From assembly GCA_903915535.1 (NCBI GenBank), contig CAIWTJ010000059.1, positions 1-53,673 on the forward strand: a DNA stretch of 53,673 nt, given 5' to 3'. The position numbers and the translations under genes were made by a program. Position 1 is the stretch's first letter, and every line of letters starts with the position of its first letter. Below the pieces are notes generated by a model. The model saw only the letters and a program-made list of their open reading frames with translations, had not been told where the DNA came from and ran no database searches. Below are positions 25,211 to 33,226 of this stretch, in pieces. This DNA is from Enhydrobacter aerosaccus (lineage in GTDB: Bacteria > Pseudomonadota > Alphaproteobacteria > Reyranellales > Reyranellaceae).

Positions 25211-26463
25211 CCGAACACCTCTTGGGTGATCGTGCCGAACCAGCGCTCGGCCTCTCGGGCCTCGTGCCCCTGCACGGACGGCTCGGCATCGAGGGCCGTC
25301 GTGCTGGTCGAGCCCGGAATCTCGATCAGCTGGCCCTTCTCCGGCCGAAAGACGCTGGTGGTGCGAATGGCGTGGCCCGGGGCCACGAAGCTGTAGCAGG
25401 TGTTGGTGAGCTGCGTTTCCGGCGGCGCGCGGCCCGCAAGCTTGGCGACAATGGCCGCGGCGCAGACCTTGCCCTGCTCGGCGGCGACGAAGGCCGACTT
25501 GGACACGCCGCTGATCAGCGTCGCATCGCCCAGTACGTGGATGTCCTTCTGCAAAGTAGACTCGAACGCGATCGGCTCGACGGTGCACCAGCCCGTGCGG
25601 TCGGCGACGCCCGCGCGGGCGGCGATGGCCGCGGCCTTCTGCAGCGGAATCACGTTGGCCACGGCCACCTTGTACTTCTCGAAGTCGGTGACCAGGGTCA
25701 TCGTCGAGGGGTCGACCGCGGTGACGTTGCCGCCTTGGCTCAGCGGCACGCGTTCCACGATCCCCGGATACAGACGATTCCACGCCTGCTCGAACAGGCG
25801 CTGCATCGAGAACTGGTCCTTGGCGTCAAGCAGGAGCAGCTTCGATCTGGGCTTCTTTGTTTTCAGATAGTGCGCGATCAGGCAGGCGCGCTCGTAGGCG
25901 CCGGGCGGGCAGCGTGTCGGATTGGCGGAGACGGCCATGCCGACCGTGCCGCCGTCGTCCATCGCTTCGAGCTGGCGGCGCAGCAGCGCGATCTGCGCTC
26001 CGCCCTTCCAGGCATGCGGCATCCTATCGGAGGCGGCCTCGGTGTAGCCGGGCAGCGCGGTCCAGTTGAGGTCAACGCCCGGGGCCATCACGAGCTTGTC
26101 GTACGAGAGCTTGGTGCCGTCGCCCGCCGTGACCGTCTTCGCCACGGGATCGACGGCGGTTGCCGCCGTCTGCGCCACGGTCACGCCGTCCTTGCTGACC
26201 GCCTCGTAGCCGAACCGCTGGTGGGCAAGATCGCGGAAGCCGCCCAGCACATCATTGCTGAGCGGATAGGCCGTGAAGCGACTTTCGGGCTCGACCAGAG
26301 TAACCGAGAGCTTCGGGCCCAGTCGCTTCAGCGTGCGGGCGCAGAGCGTGCCCGCGAAGCCCCCGCCTACAACGACGACCCGGGCACTTGTCTGCGCGCG
26401 TGCGACGGCGGGCGCGAGAAGCGTCGCGCCCGCGAGGAATTGCCGTCGACGAAGGCGGGGCAG
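25207..26463 (-). CDS. soxF: Flavocytochrome c sulfide dehydrogenase flavoprotein (SoxF/FccB)
   Basis: FAD enzyme that oxidises sulfide and passes electrons to a cytochrome c. The frame shows a Tat signal RRRQFLAGATLL, an FAD motif VVVVGGGFAG at 29-38, cysteines at 185 and 194 (NPTRCPPGAYERAC), Cys356 in NTCYSF and an FAD-contacting HVLGDATLI. With these the length is 418, normal for FccB. The frame is open right up to the TAA of the preceding gene, but the first possible codon is CTG (26461-26463), and there is no ATG, GTG or TTG until residue 72 (GTG at 26250), which would delete the signal and FAD site. AAGGG lies seven bases before the CTG. I infer a CTG start or coupled reinitiation; a sequence error is the alternative. 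Confidence 0.85.
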   Translation of the reverse strand: MPRLRRRQFLAGATLLAPAVARAQTSARVVVVGGGFAGTLCARTLKRLGPKLSVTLVEPESRFTAYPLSNDVLGGFRDLAHQRFGYEAVSKDGVTVAQTAATAVDPVAKTVTAGDGTKLSYDKLVMAPGVDLNWTALPGYTEAASDRMPHAWKGGAQIALLRRQLEAMDDGGTVGMAVSANPTRCPPGAYERACLIAHYLKTKKPRSKLLLLDAKDQFSMQRLFEQAWNRLYPGIVERVPLSQGGNVTAVDPSTMTLVTDFEKYKVAVANVIPLQKAAAIAARAGVADRTGWCTVEPIAFESTLQKDIHVLGDATLISGVSKSAFVAAEQGKVCAAAIVAKLAGRAPPETQLTNTCYSFVAPGHAIRTTSVFRPEKGQLIEIPGSTSTTALDAEPSVQGHEAREAERWFGTITQEVFG

Positions 26464-28626
26464 TTAAGCACCCTTTTTCAGCTCGTTGTTCATCAGCGGC
26501 AGCTCGCGCACGCGCTTGCCGGTCGCCTTGTAGATGGCGTTCAGCACCGATGGCGCCGCCACCGCAATGGTGGGTTCGCCGACGCCGCCCCAGAAGCCGC
26601 CGGAGCCTACGATCACCGTCTCGACCTCGGGCATCTCGTCCATGCGCATGACGTTGTAGCTGTCGAAGTTGGTCTGCTCGACAACGCCGTTCTTCACGGT
26701 GATCTCGCCGTACAGTGCGGCCGACAGGCCGTAGACGAACGAGCCCGCGACCTGGCGCTCGATCAGCCACGGATTGACGGCGTAGCCCGGATCGGTGGCG
26801 GCCGTGATCTTGTGAATCTTGAGCACGCCGTCGGGATTGACCGACACTTCGGCGACGCCGGCCACGTAGGAGCCGTAGCCCATCACCTGGGCGATACCGT
26901 GGAAGTGCCCCTGCGGCAGCGGCTTGCCGTAGCCCGCCTTGTCGCACGCAGCCTTCAGCACGGCGGCGTACTTGGGCTTCAGCAGCTTGAGGCGGAACTC
27001 GAGCGGATCCTTGCCCGCGGCCTCCGCCAGCTCGTCCATGAAGCTTTCCATGTAGACGGCGTTCTGGTTCACGTTCACGCCGCGCCAGAAGCCCGCCATC
27101 AGGTGAGGATTGCGCATGGCGTGATCGATCAGCAGGTTCGGCACGTTGTAGCCGTAGGCCGCCTCCGGTCCGCTCGCCATGAGGCCCTGGAACGTCGCGG
27201 GATCCATGCCGTTCTGCAGGCTCTGCGGCGCCAGCGACGCCAGGATCGACTGCCCCGAGATGCGCACGTGCAGCCCGACCAGGTTGCCGTCCTTGTCGAG
27301 GCCGCCGGTCATCTTGCACATGGTCGTCGGGTGGTAGTTGCCCTGCTGCATGTCTTCTTCGCGCGACCACACCAGCTTGACCGGCGTGCCCGGCATCTGC
27401 TTGGCGACGAGCACCGCCTGGCGCACGTAATCGGCACGGCCGCGACGGCCGAAGCCGCCGCCCAGCATCATCTTGTAGACGTCGCACTTGGCGACCGGCA
27501 GGTCGGCTGCTTCCGACGCGGCAGCGAGCGCCGCCTCGCCGTTCTGCGTGCCCGTCCACACCTCGCACTTGTCGGCCGTCCACAGCGCGGTCGCGTTCAG
27601 CGGCTCCATCGGGGCGTGGTTCTGCCACGGGAATGCGTAGGTCGCCTCGACCTTCTTGGCAGCGCCGTCGATCGCCGACTTGGCGTCACCGACCTTGTTG
27701 CCGATATAGGTCTCGGTCGCGGTGAGGCCTTCCTTCAGCATTGCCACGACGTCGGACTGCTGGACATCGCCCAACTTGCCGACATCCCATTCGACGGGAA
27801 GAGCCGCGAGCGCGGTGCGCGCCGCCCAATAGGTATCGGCCACGACGACCACGGCATTGCCGTCGATCGACACGACCTTTTTCACGCCCGGCATTTTCTC
27901 GACCTTGGCCGCGTCGAAGCTCTTGAGCTTGCCGCCGCGCACCGGGCACGCCTTGACCGCGCCGGTCAGCATGTTCGGCAGCTTCACGTCGATGCCGTAC
28001 ATCTGCTTGCCGTTGACCTTCTCCAGCGTATCGAGGCGATGGATCGGCTTGCCGATCACCTTCCAGTCTTTCGGGTCCTTGAGCGGGATTTCCTTCGGCG
28101 GCTCGAGCTTGGCCGCGGCCGAGGCAAGATGGCCGTAGGTCAACGTCTTGCCGGACGAGTGCTTGACGACGCTGTTCTCCGCCGTGCATTCCGCCGCCGG
28201 CACCTTCCACTCCGCCGCCGCCGCCGCGATCAGCATCATGCGCGCCGCGGCGCCGCCTTCGCGGACATACTGGTTGCTCTCGCGAATACCGCGCGAGCCG
28301 CCGGTCGAGTAATTCTTCCAGATGCGGTTGCGCCGCACGTTTTCGCCCGGGGTCGGATATTCGGTCGTGATCTTCTTCCAGTCGCACTCCAGTTCCTCGG
28401 CCACCATCTGGCAGAGGCCGGTCAGCGTGCCCTGGCCCATCTCGGAGCGGGCGATGCGGATCACGACCTTGTCGTCGGGATGGATCACGACCCAGGCGTT
28501 GACCTCCTGCACTTCGGCCGCCATCGCGGGTGCGTAGGGGAAGGAGAAGGCGAGCGAGAAGCCGCCGGTGGCGGCGGCAGTGCCGACGAGAAAGCTGCGG
28601 CGGCCGAGCGAGGTCTGAATGGTCAT
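26464..28626 (-). CDS. Isoquinoline 1-oxidoreductase-type molybdopterin subunit (IorB-like)
   Basis: The 720-residue protein is a large subunit of the xanthine oxidase superfamily in the two-subunit, periplasmic IorB/aldehyde dehydrogenase branch. It has a Tat signal (GRRSFLVGTAAATGG), ARSEMGQGTLTGLCQMVAEE near 60-80, GGGFGRRGRADY for the molybdopterin cytosine dinucleotide cofactor and a late GGVGEPTIAVAAP with the catalytic Glu. Members hydroxylate N-heterocycles or oxidise aldehydes. It overlaps nothing but directly abuts the soxF reading frame. Its presence in front of sox genes is unusual. The substrate is unknown. Confidence 0.88.
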   Translation of the reverse strand: MTIQTSLGRRSFLVGTAAATGGFSLAFSFPYAPAMAAEVQEVNAWVVIHPDDKVVIRIARSEMGQGTLTGLCQMVAEELECDWKKITTEYPTPGENVRRNRIWKNYSTGGSRGIRESNQYVREGGAAARMMLIAAAAAEWKVPAAECTAENSVVKHSSGKTLTYGHLASAAAKLEPPKEIPLKDPKDWKVIGKPIHRLDTLEKVNGKQMYGIDVKLPNMLTGAVKACPVRGGKLKSFDAAKVEKMPGVKKVVSIDGNAVVVVADTYWAARTALAALPVEWDVGKLGDVQQSDVVAMLKEGLTATETYIGNKVGDAKSAIDGAAKKVEATYAFPWQNHAPMEPLNATALWTADKCEVWTGTQNGEAALAAASEAADLPVAKCDVYKMMLGGGFGRRGRADYVRQAVLVAKQMPGTPVKLVWSREEDMQQGNYHPTTMCKMTGGLDKDGNLVGLHVRISGQSILASLAPQSLQNGMDPATFQGLMASGPEAAYGYNVPNLLIDHAMRNPHLMAGFWRGVNVNQNAVYMESFMDELAEAAGKDPLEFRLKLLKPKYAAVLKAACDKAGYGKPLPQGHFHGIAQVMGYGSYVAGVAEVSVNPDGVLKIHKITAATDPGYAVNPWLIERQVAGSFVYGLSAALYGEITVKNGVVEQTNFDSYNVMRMDEMPEVETVIVGSGGFWGGVGEPTIAVAAPSVLNAIYKATGKRVRELPLMNNELKKGA

Positions 28627-28641
28627 GCTTGCATCCTCCCC

Positions 28642-29091
28642 TTAGACCTTGGCCGCGGCGTGAATGGCTTCACGGATCTGCTTGTAGGTGCCGCAGCGGC
28701 AGATGTTAGTCATCGCCGCGTCGATGTCGGCATCGGTCGGGTTCGGCTTGGCCGCGAGCAGCGCGGTCGCGGCCATGATCATGCCGCTCTGGCAGTATCC
28801 GCATTGGGGCACGTCGAGCGCGACCCACGCCGCCTGGATCTTGTTCAGCTTGTCGCCGTCGGCGAGCCCCTCGATGGTCGTGATCTTGCGGCCGCCGACC
28901 GAGTTCAGAGGCACCTGGCAGGAGCGGGTCGGCACGCCGTCGATATGGACGGTACAGGCGCCGCACTGGGCGATGCCGCAGCCGTACTTGGTGCCCGTCA
29001 TGCCGAGTGTGTCGCGCAGCACCCAGAGCAGCGGTGTCCGCGGATCTACCTTGGCGTCGACCGACTTGCCGTTGATGTTGATGACAGCCAT
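28642..29091 (-). CDS. Two [2Fe-2S] cluster subunit of the molybdenum hydroxylase (IorA-like)
   Basis: The 149-residue protein is the small iron-sulfur subunit of the xanthine oxidase family. The plant-type ferredoxin cluster uses Cys38, Cys43, Cys46 and Cys58 ([14 protein letters not shown]). The helical domain cluster uses Cys97, Cys100, Cys131 and Cys133 (QCGYCQSGM and NICRCGTY). It transfers electrons from the molybdenum site to an outside acceptor, probably a cytochrome c in this branch. It is the first gene of the eight-gene leftward operon and has no signal of its own, so it would be exported with IorB. Confidence 0.92.
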   Translation of the reverse strand: MAVININGKSVDAKVDPRTPLLWVLRDTLGMTGTKYGCGIAQCGACTVHIDGVPTRSCQVPLNSVGGRKITTIEGLADGDKLNKIQAAWVALDVPQCGYCQSGMIMAATALLAAKPNPTDADIDAAMTNICRCGTYKQIREAIHAAAKV

Positions 29092-29132
29092 GCGCAGACC
29101 CCCGTGAAATGCGTAGGGGCTGACACTACCTC

Positions 29133-29153
29133 GCTATCCCATTCGGGAATAGC
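29133..29153. promoter_or_regulatory. Palindrome upstream of the ior-sox operon
   Basis: In the 95-bp gap before the operon an inverted repeat has arms GCTATCCC and GGGAATAGC around ATTC, with one extra base in the right arm. It lies 42-62 bp upstream of the first start codon, a usual place for an operator. No matching regulator gene is adjacent. Next to it (about 29159-29187) a second GC-rich stem may terminate the dipeptidase transcript. Confidence 0.4.
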
Positions 29154-29186
29154 GCATGCCCCACCCTCACGCAGGTGTGATGGGGG

Positions 29187-30512
29187 TCAGCCCAGGCAGG
29201 CCTCGAAAACCCTGCGGTAATTGCCGCCCAGCAATTTTGCCACGTCCGCGTCGTTGAATTTCGTCCGCAGCGCCGCCGCGAGTTGGGGCAGATCGCCGTA
29301 GCTGGGCATGGAGCTTGGCCCCAGCAGTCCCAATTGGTCCGTGCCGATACCGACATGGTCGACGCCGATGACCTTGACCATGCGCGCGAAGGCCTCGGCG
29401 TAGGAGCTAACGTTTGGCACGTCCTGGACTGGCCAGATGCCGATCACCCCGCCGGTCGAGGCGATGGCGCGCGCATGGTCGGAGGTGACCAACCGCGTCC
29501 ACGGGTAAGGCCGGTCGCTCAGTGCTGTGTGCGACAGGATCAACGGCTTGGTCGTGGTGGCGACGGCGCGCTTCACCAACTCGAAGGTGCCGTGAGCCAC
29601 ATCGACCACGATGCCGAGGGAATTGCAGCGCCGGATCACTTCCACGCCGAAGTCGGTCAGGCCGCCCTTCTCGGACGGCTCCGTCTGGATGTCCCCCAGC
29701 TCGTTCGGTCGATAGTGGGTAAGCTGGAGCTGGCGCAGCTGCCAGCGCTGATACGCCTCGTCGAGGCGTTCGATCTTGCCCTCCAGCCAGTCGCCACCTT
29801 CCGACGTCACGATCACCGATGGCCGGCTCGACCGTGCTGCGCGCAGGTCCGCAGCCGTCTTGACGATCGACAGCGACTGGGTTCGCACCAGCTCATGCAG
29901 CTTGGTGAACTGAGTCTTGCTGAAATCGTAGAGCTCGCCCGGACGCGGATTGCGGTTTGGCCGGATGCGACCGCTGGAGGAGCCAATCACCGGCGAATCG
30001 CCCACGATACACAGGCAGATGGTCGACATGCCTCCCTGCTTCATCGGGCCGGCAACCTCCAGCAGACTATCCCGCCCATAAGCGGCGCGGATCAGGTTTC
30101 CGGCATGGCTATGGAGATCGACGGCCATCCCGTCGGCCTGCGCCATCGCGGTGGCCGGCAGGCAGAAGAGCGGGCTGGCCGTCAGCAGCGCGCGCCGCTT
30201 CAGTCCGGCCACCGGCTTGGCGCCGCGCAATTGATAGCGCCACTGCTGCGGATCGCCGGTCTCGACGTGCAATGTTCCCGTCAGTCGCAGCGCACCGCCA
30301 TCGATGGCGAGTTCCGTGTCGGCGAAGACCTCGATCACCGCCAACGGATTGTTGGGCACGCAGCCAGCACAACAACTCGCTTCGGCGGTGAGAACGAAAT
30401 AATCGGAGCGCGTGAGACCAAGAGAAGCGGCCGGCCAGCCGACGACTTCGAGCGTCTTGCCGTGCGCCCTGTCCGCGCGCGGCGTTCCAAGATCATGCCA
30501 CGAAAGTCTCAT
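29187..30512 (-). CDS. Membrane dipeptidase-family protein with extra N-terminal domain
   Basis: The 441-residue frame has two parts. Residues 1-100 form a small domain with YFVLTAEASCCAGCVP and WRYQLRGAKP that I do not recognise with confidence. Residues from about 101 look like a separate secreted protein: a signal-like LKRRALLTASPLFCLPATAMAQ, then a renal dipeptidase domain with DLHSHAGN, VTSEGGDWLEG, ILSHTALSD and GIGTDQLG supplying the zinc ligands. An internal GTG at 30210-30212 could start the dipeptidase alone. So this is either a real fusion or two genes without a stop between them. Dipeptidases of this family cleave dipeptides or act on D-amino-acid bonds. It follows the selenoprotein gene by 9 bp. 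Confidence 0.75.
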   Translation of the reverse strand: MRLSWHDLGTPRADRAHGKTLEVVGWPAASLGLTRSDYFVLTAEASCCAGCVPNNPLAVIEVFADTELAIDGGALRLTGTLHVETGDPQQWRYQLRGAKPVAGLKRRALLTASPLFCLPATAMAQADGMAVDLHSHAGNLIRAAYGRDSLLEVAGPMKQGGMSTICLCIVGDSPVIGSSSGRIRPNRNPRPGELYDFSKTQFTKLHELVRTQSLSIVKTAADLRAARSSRPSVIVTSEGGDWLEGKIERLDEAYQRWQLRQLQLTHYRPNELGDIQTEPSEKGGLTDFGVEVIRRCNSLGIVVDVAHGTFELVKRAVATTTKPLILSHTALSDRPYPWTRLVTSDHARAIASTGGVIGIWPVQDVPNVSSYAEAFARMVKVIGVDHVGIGTDQLGLLGPSSMPSYGDLPQLAAALRTKFNDADVAKLLGGNYRRVFEACLG

Positions 30513-30521
30513 CGGCTCCCC

Positions 30522-31580
30522 CTAGAGCTTGGGAGGCGGATAATAGGGCCTTTCCCCCAACGCCTGCACGCGCTTCCAGAACTCGGGACCCGAGGCCTTG
30601 CCCACTTCGTCGAGGTCGGCGGCCTGCCGCCACAGGCTCCACGACTCGGGATGGAGCCGGCTCGCCTCGGCCATCTGCAGGTCGCCTTCGGCGGCGCGTC
30701 CGTGTGCGCGCAGCCACACGCCGAGACGGAAGTGCGCGCGGGCCGCCGCGATTTCCGGCGTCACCTTCGGCAGATTCGCACGGGCGGCATTCTCGGGCAG
30801 CGCGTGCTTGCCAGTGGTCACCCAGGCGCGCACGGCGTCCATGTAGGCCACGCGCGCGGCAAGGCGTTCTTCCTGTGCTTGAGGCGACATGGTGCGGGTC
30901 TTGAGATCCATGCCCCGGAAGTGATCGGTCGAACCCGCCGTCTCCGGCGGCCGTACGATCCTGCCCTGCTCGTCGATCCAGATCGCCTGCGGGACGTTCA
31001 CGAGGTTGTAGAGATCCTCGAGCCGGTGATCGGTGTCGATGAGCTGCCAGTAGTCGGACTTGGCCTGCTCGATCCACGGGCGCGCGTGATCGGCGCCGCG
31101 GCTTTCCTCCGCGACCGCCACCACCATGAAGCCCTTGTCCTTAAGATCGCTGTAGAGCTGCTGCCACACGGGCAAGTCGAACCTGCAGCCTCACCAACTG
31201 GCCCACGTGGCGAGGAAGACCTTCTTGCCTCGCAGCGACGAGAGTGTGCGCGGCGTTCCGTCGACGTCTGGCAGCGTGAAGTCCGGCGCCTCCAGGCCTT
31301 CGAGGGCGGCATTGCGCTCCTCCGGCGGCGCGCCCAGCGCCCACACGTCGCGCGTCGTGCTCGACACCACCGGACCGCCGAGCTTCTTCCAGAACGCGGC
31401 GAGGTCGACTTCGTTCGTGCCCAGCGCGGATGCCGGAAGCGGCACGCAGAGATCGTCGCGGCACATGCCTTCGGGCTTCAAGGTCCAGCCCGTCACCTTC
31501 TCGGCGTCGGCCGGACTCATCCAGAGCCCGTCCCGCGCGGCAACGTCGAACTCGGCAAGCGGCGTGAGGATCCTGGTCAT
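30522..31580 (-). CDS. Thioredoxin-fold (ResA-like) selenoprotein with in-frame TGA
   Basis: Two adjacent reading frames in the same frame are split only by a TGA at 31191-31193. Read through, they give 352 residues. Residues 94-140 are a TlpA/ResA redoxin domain: EAPDFTLPDVDG, then FLATWASW-Sec-GCRFDLP, with Sec130 exactly where the first redox cysteine belongs and Cys132 nearby. After it, VVAVAEESRG, VPQAIWIDEQGRIVRP continue the fold, and a helical, TPR-like end follows from about 230. An N-terminal part has GMCRDDLCVP (Cys40, Cys45). I recall a WAxxUGxxx group of ResA-like selenoproteins. A hairpin follows the TGA. The start overlaps the ThDP gene stop (ATGA). No signal peptide is visible. 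selA, selB and selC are not in the window. Confidence 0.8.
31172..31186 (-). promoter_or_regulatory. Candidate bacterial SECIS hairpin after the TGA
   Basis: Starting four bases after the TGA, GCAGGT pairs with ACTTGC around a TCG loop (six pairs, one G-U). The GCAGGU segment resembles the apical part of the fdhF SECIS of E. coli. It is closer to the stop than usual. A second possible stem, GCC-CGTGT-GGC within GCTG/CAGC, lies about 20 bases after the TGA and fits the usual distance better. I cannot choose between them. Confidence 0.4.
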
Positions 31581-33211
31581 TTGGGCACCGAAATGGTCAC
31601 TTCCTTGGAGGTAATGAACTCGAGCAGAACCGGCACACCCTTCTTGGTCTGCTCGATGCCGCGCTTGATCGCCGGAATGATGTCCTCGGGCTTGGTCACG
31701 CGCTCGCCGTAGCCGCCGAAGGCGCGCGCCATGGCGGCGTAGTCGCCCGAGATATCGGTCGAGCGATACTTTTCGGTCGACACCTGCATGATGTGCAGCT
31801 CGATCGCCATCGAGAAGTTGTTGAGCAGGATCGACATGATCGGAATGCGCTCGCGCACCGCGGTCTCGAAGTCCATACCGGTGAAGCCGATCGCGGCATC
31901 GCCCCAGACGTTGATGCAGAGCTTGTCCGGGCAGGCGAGCTTGGCGCCCATCGCGAGGCCCAGGCCATAGCCCAGCTGCGTGGTCTTGCCCCAGCCGATG
32001 TAGGTGTGCGGCGCCGTCGTCTTCCAGAAGGGCGAGAGCTGGTCGCGGGGGCTGCCCGCGTCATGCGTGATGATCGTGTTGGCGACGTCGACCGTGTTCT
32101 GCAGGTCCCACAGCACGCGATAGGGATTGAGCGGCGCGTCGTTGTTGGTGAGCTTGGGCATCCACTCCTTGAGCCACGCGTCGGCCATCGGCTTGATCTC
32201 GGCCGCGACCGGGCCGGCATCGCGCTTCTTGCCGCCCACGAGCTTGGAGCACTCGTCGATCATCGCGCGCAGCGCGAGCTTGGCATCGCCGAGCAGCCCG
32301 TATTGGCAGCGCACGTCCTTGTTCAAGTGGTTGGGATCGAGCGTGGTGTGGATGACCGTCTTTCCCTTCGGCATCGAGATGCCGAAGTTGGTCTCGGTGA
32401 ATGAGCAGCCGATACCGAACAGCACGTCGCAGTGATCGAGGAAGTAGCGCACCGCCTTCGGGTAGGCGCGGCCGCCCGAGCCCAATGCGAGCGGGTGCGT
32501 CTCGTCGAACGAGCTCTTGCCCTGCAGCGAGGTGCAGACGGGAATGGCCAGCAGCTCGGCCAGTTCTTTCAGCTCGGCATAGGCCTCGGCCCAGTGCACG
32601 CCGTGGCCGGCGTAGATCACCGGCCGTTTGGCCGCGACCAGCACCTTGGCGGCCGCCTTCACCGCCGCGGGATCGGGACCGTACTTGGTCGCGATCACCG
32701 GCTCGTAGGTCAGCGGATCGGGCGCGTCCTCGCCGTTGGCCTCGGCCGGGAACTCGATAATGACCGGCGAGCCGCGGCCGTTGCGCAGCAGGCTGAAGGC
32801 CCGGCGCATGATGTTCTCGATCTCCTTGCCCGAGGTGATGGGCTCGGCGTGTTTGGCGACGTGCGCCATGGTGAGCGTCGAGTTGAAGTTGGGCGGCACA
32901 TGCGCGATGCGACGCGGATAGCCCGCCGGAATGACCAGCAGCGGCACCGACTCGCCGAACGCCTGGGCCACGCCGCCGTAGGCGTTCTCGGAGCCTGGAC
33001 CGCTCTGCATGCAGAACACGCCCATCTTGCGGCCCTTGGTGAGGCGCGACATGGCATCGGCCATGTGCAGGCCGATGCGCTCCTGGCGCACGATGATCGG
33101 GCGGATGTCGAGCGCCGCGCAGTGCTCGATCAGATGGTTGACAGGGTAGGCGAAGAGATACTCGACGCCCTCACGCTTCAGGATTTCGGCGATTGCCGGC
33201 CCGGTCTTCAT
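31577..33211 (-). CDS. ThDP-requiring enzyme, acetolactate synthase-like
   Basis: The 544-residue protein has the acetolactate synthase domain order: PYR domain with catalytic Glu44 (VRQERIG) and QSGPGSENAYGG, a central domain with PVIYAGHGVHWAE, and PP domain with GDAAIGF at 437 and LLNN about 25 residues later for Mg-diphosphate binding. It differs clearly from the ThDP enzyme at 37-1644. The substrate is unknown; oxalyl-CoA, sulfoacetaldehyde and 2-oxo acid enzymes share this fold. It is third in an operon after moxR and a VWA gene and is coupled by ATGA to the selenoprotein gene. Confidence 0.85.
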   Translation of the reverse strand: MKTGPAIAEILKREGVEYLFAYPVNHLIEHCAALDIRPIIVRQERIGLHMADAMSRLTKGRKMGVFCMQSGPGSENAYGGVAQAFGESVPLLVIPAGYPRRIAHVPPNFNSTLTMAHVAKHAEPITSGKEIENIMRRAFSLLRNGRGSPVIIEFPAEANGEDAPDPLTYEPVIATKYGPDPAAVKAAAKVLVAAKRPVIYAGHGVHWAEAYAELKELAELLAIPVCTSLQGKSSFDETHPLALGSGGRAYPKAVRYFLDHCDVLFGIGCSFTETNFGISMPKGKTVIHTTLDPNHLNKDVRCQYGLLGDAKLALRAMIDECSKLVGGKKRDAGPVAAEIKPMADAWLKEWMPKLTNNDAPLNPYRVLWDLQNTVDVANTIITHDAGSPRDQLSPFWKTTAPHTYIGWGKTTQLGYGLGLAMGAKLACPDKLCINVWGDAAIGFTGMDFETAVRERIPIMSILLNNFSMAIELHIMQVSTEKYRSTDISGDYAAMARAFGGYGERVTKPEDIIPAIKRGIEQTKKGVPVLLEFITSKEVTISVPK

Positions 33212-33226
33212 TTGCGTTTCCCCTTT

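Noticed and set aside
25192..29220. A rightward open frame of 1342 codons opposite the ior-sox operon
   Set aside because: It lies antisense to genes with full sets of cofactor motifs. Its product is low-complexity, rich in His, Asp, Gly and Arg. High GC keeps the frame open.
30522..31580. Reading the TGA-split gene as a pseudogene or two separate genes
   Set aside because: There is no frameshift, both halves keep coding character, the codon sits exactly at the redox residue and the gene is coupled upstream. Selenocysteine is the better explanation, though an error cannot be excluded.
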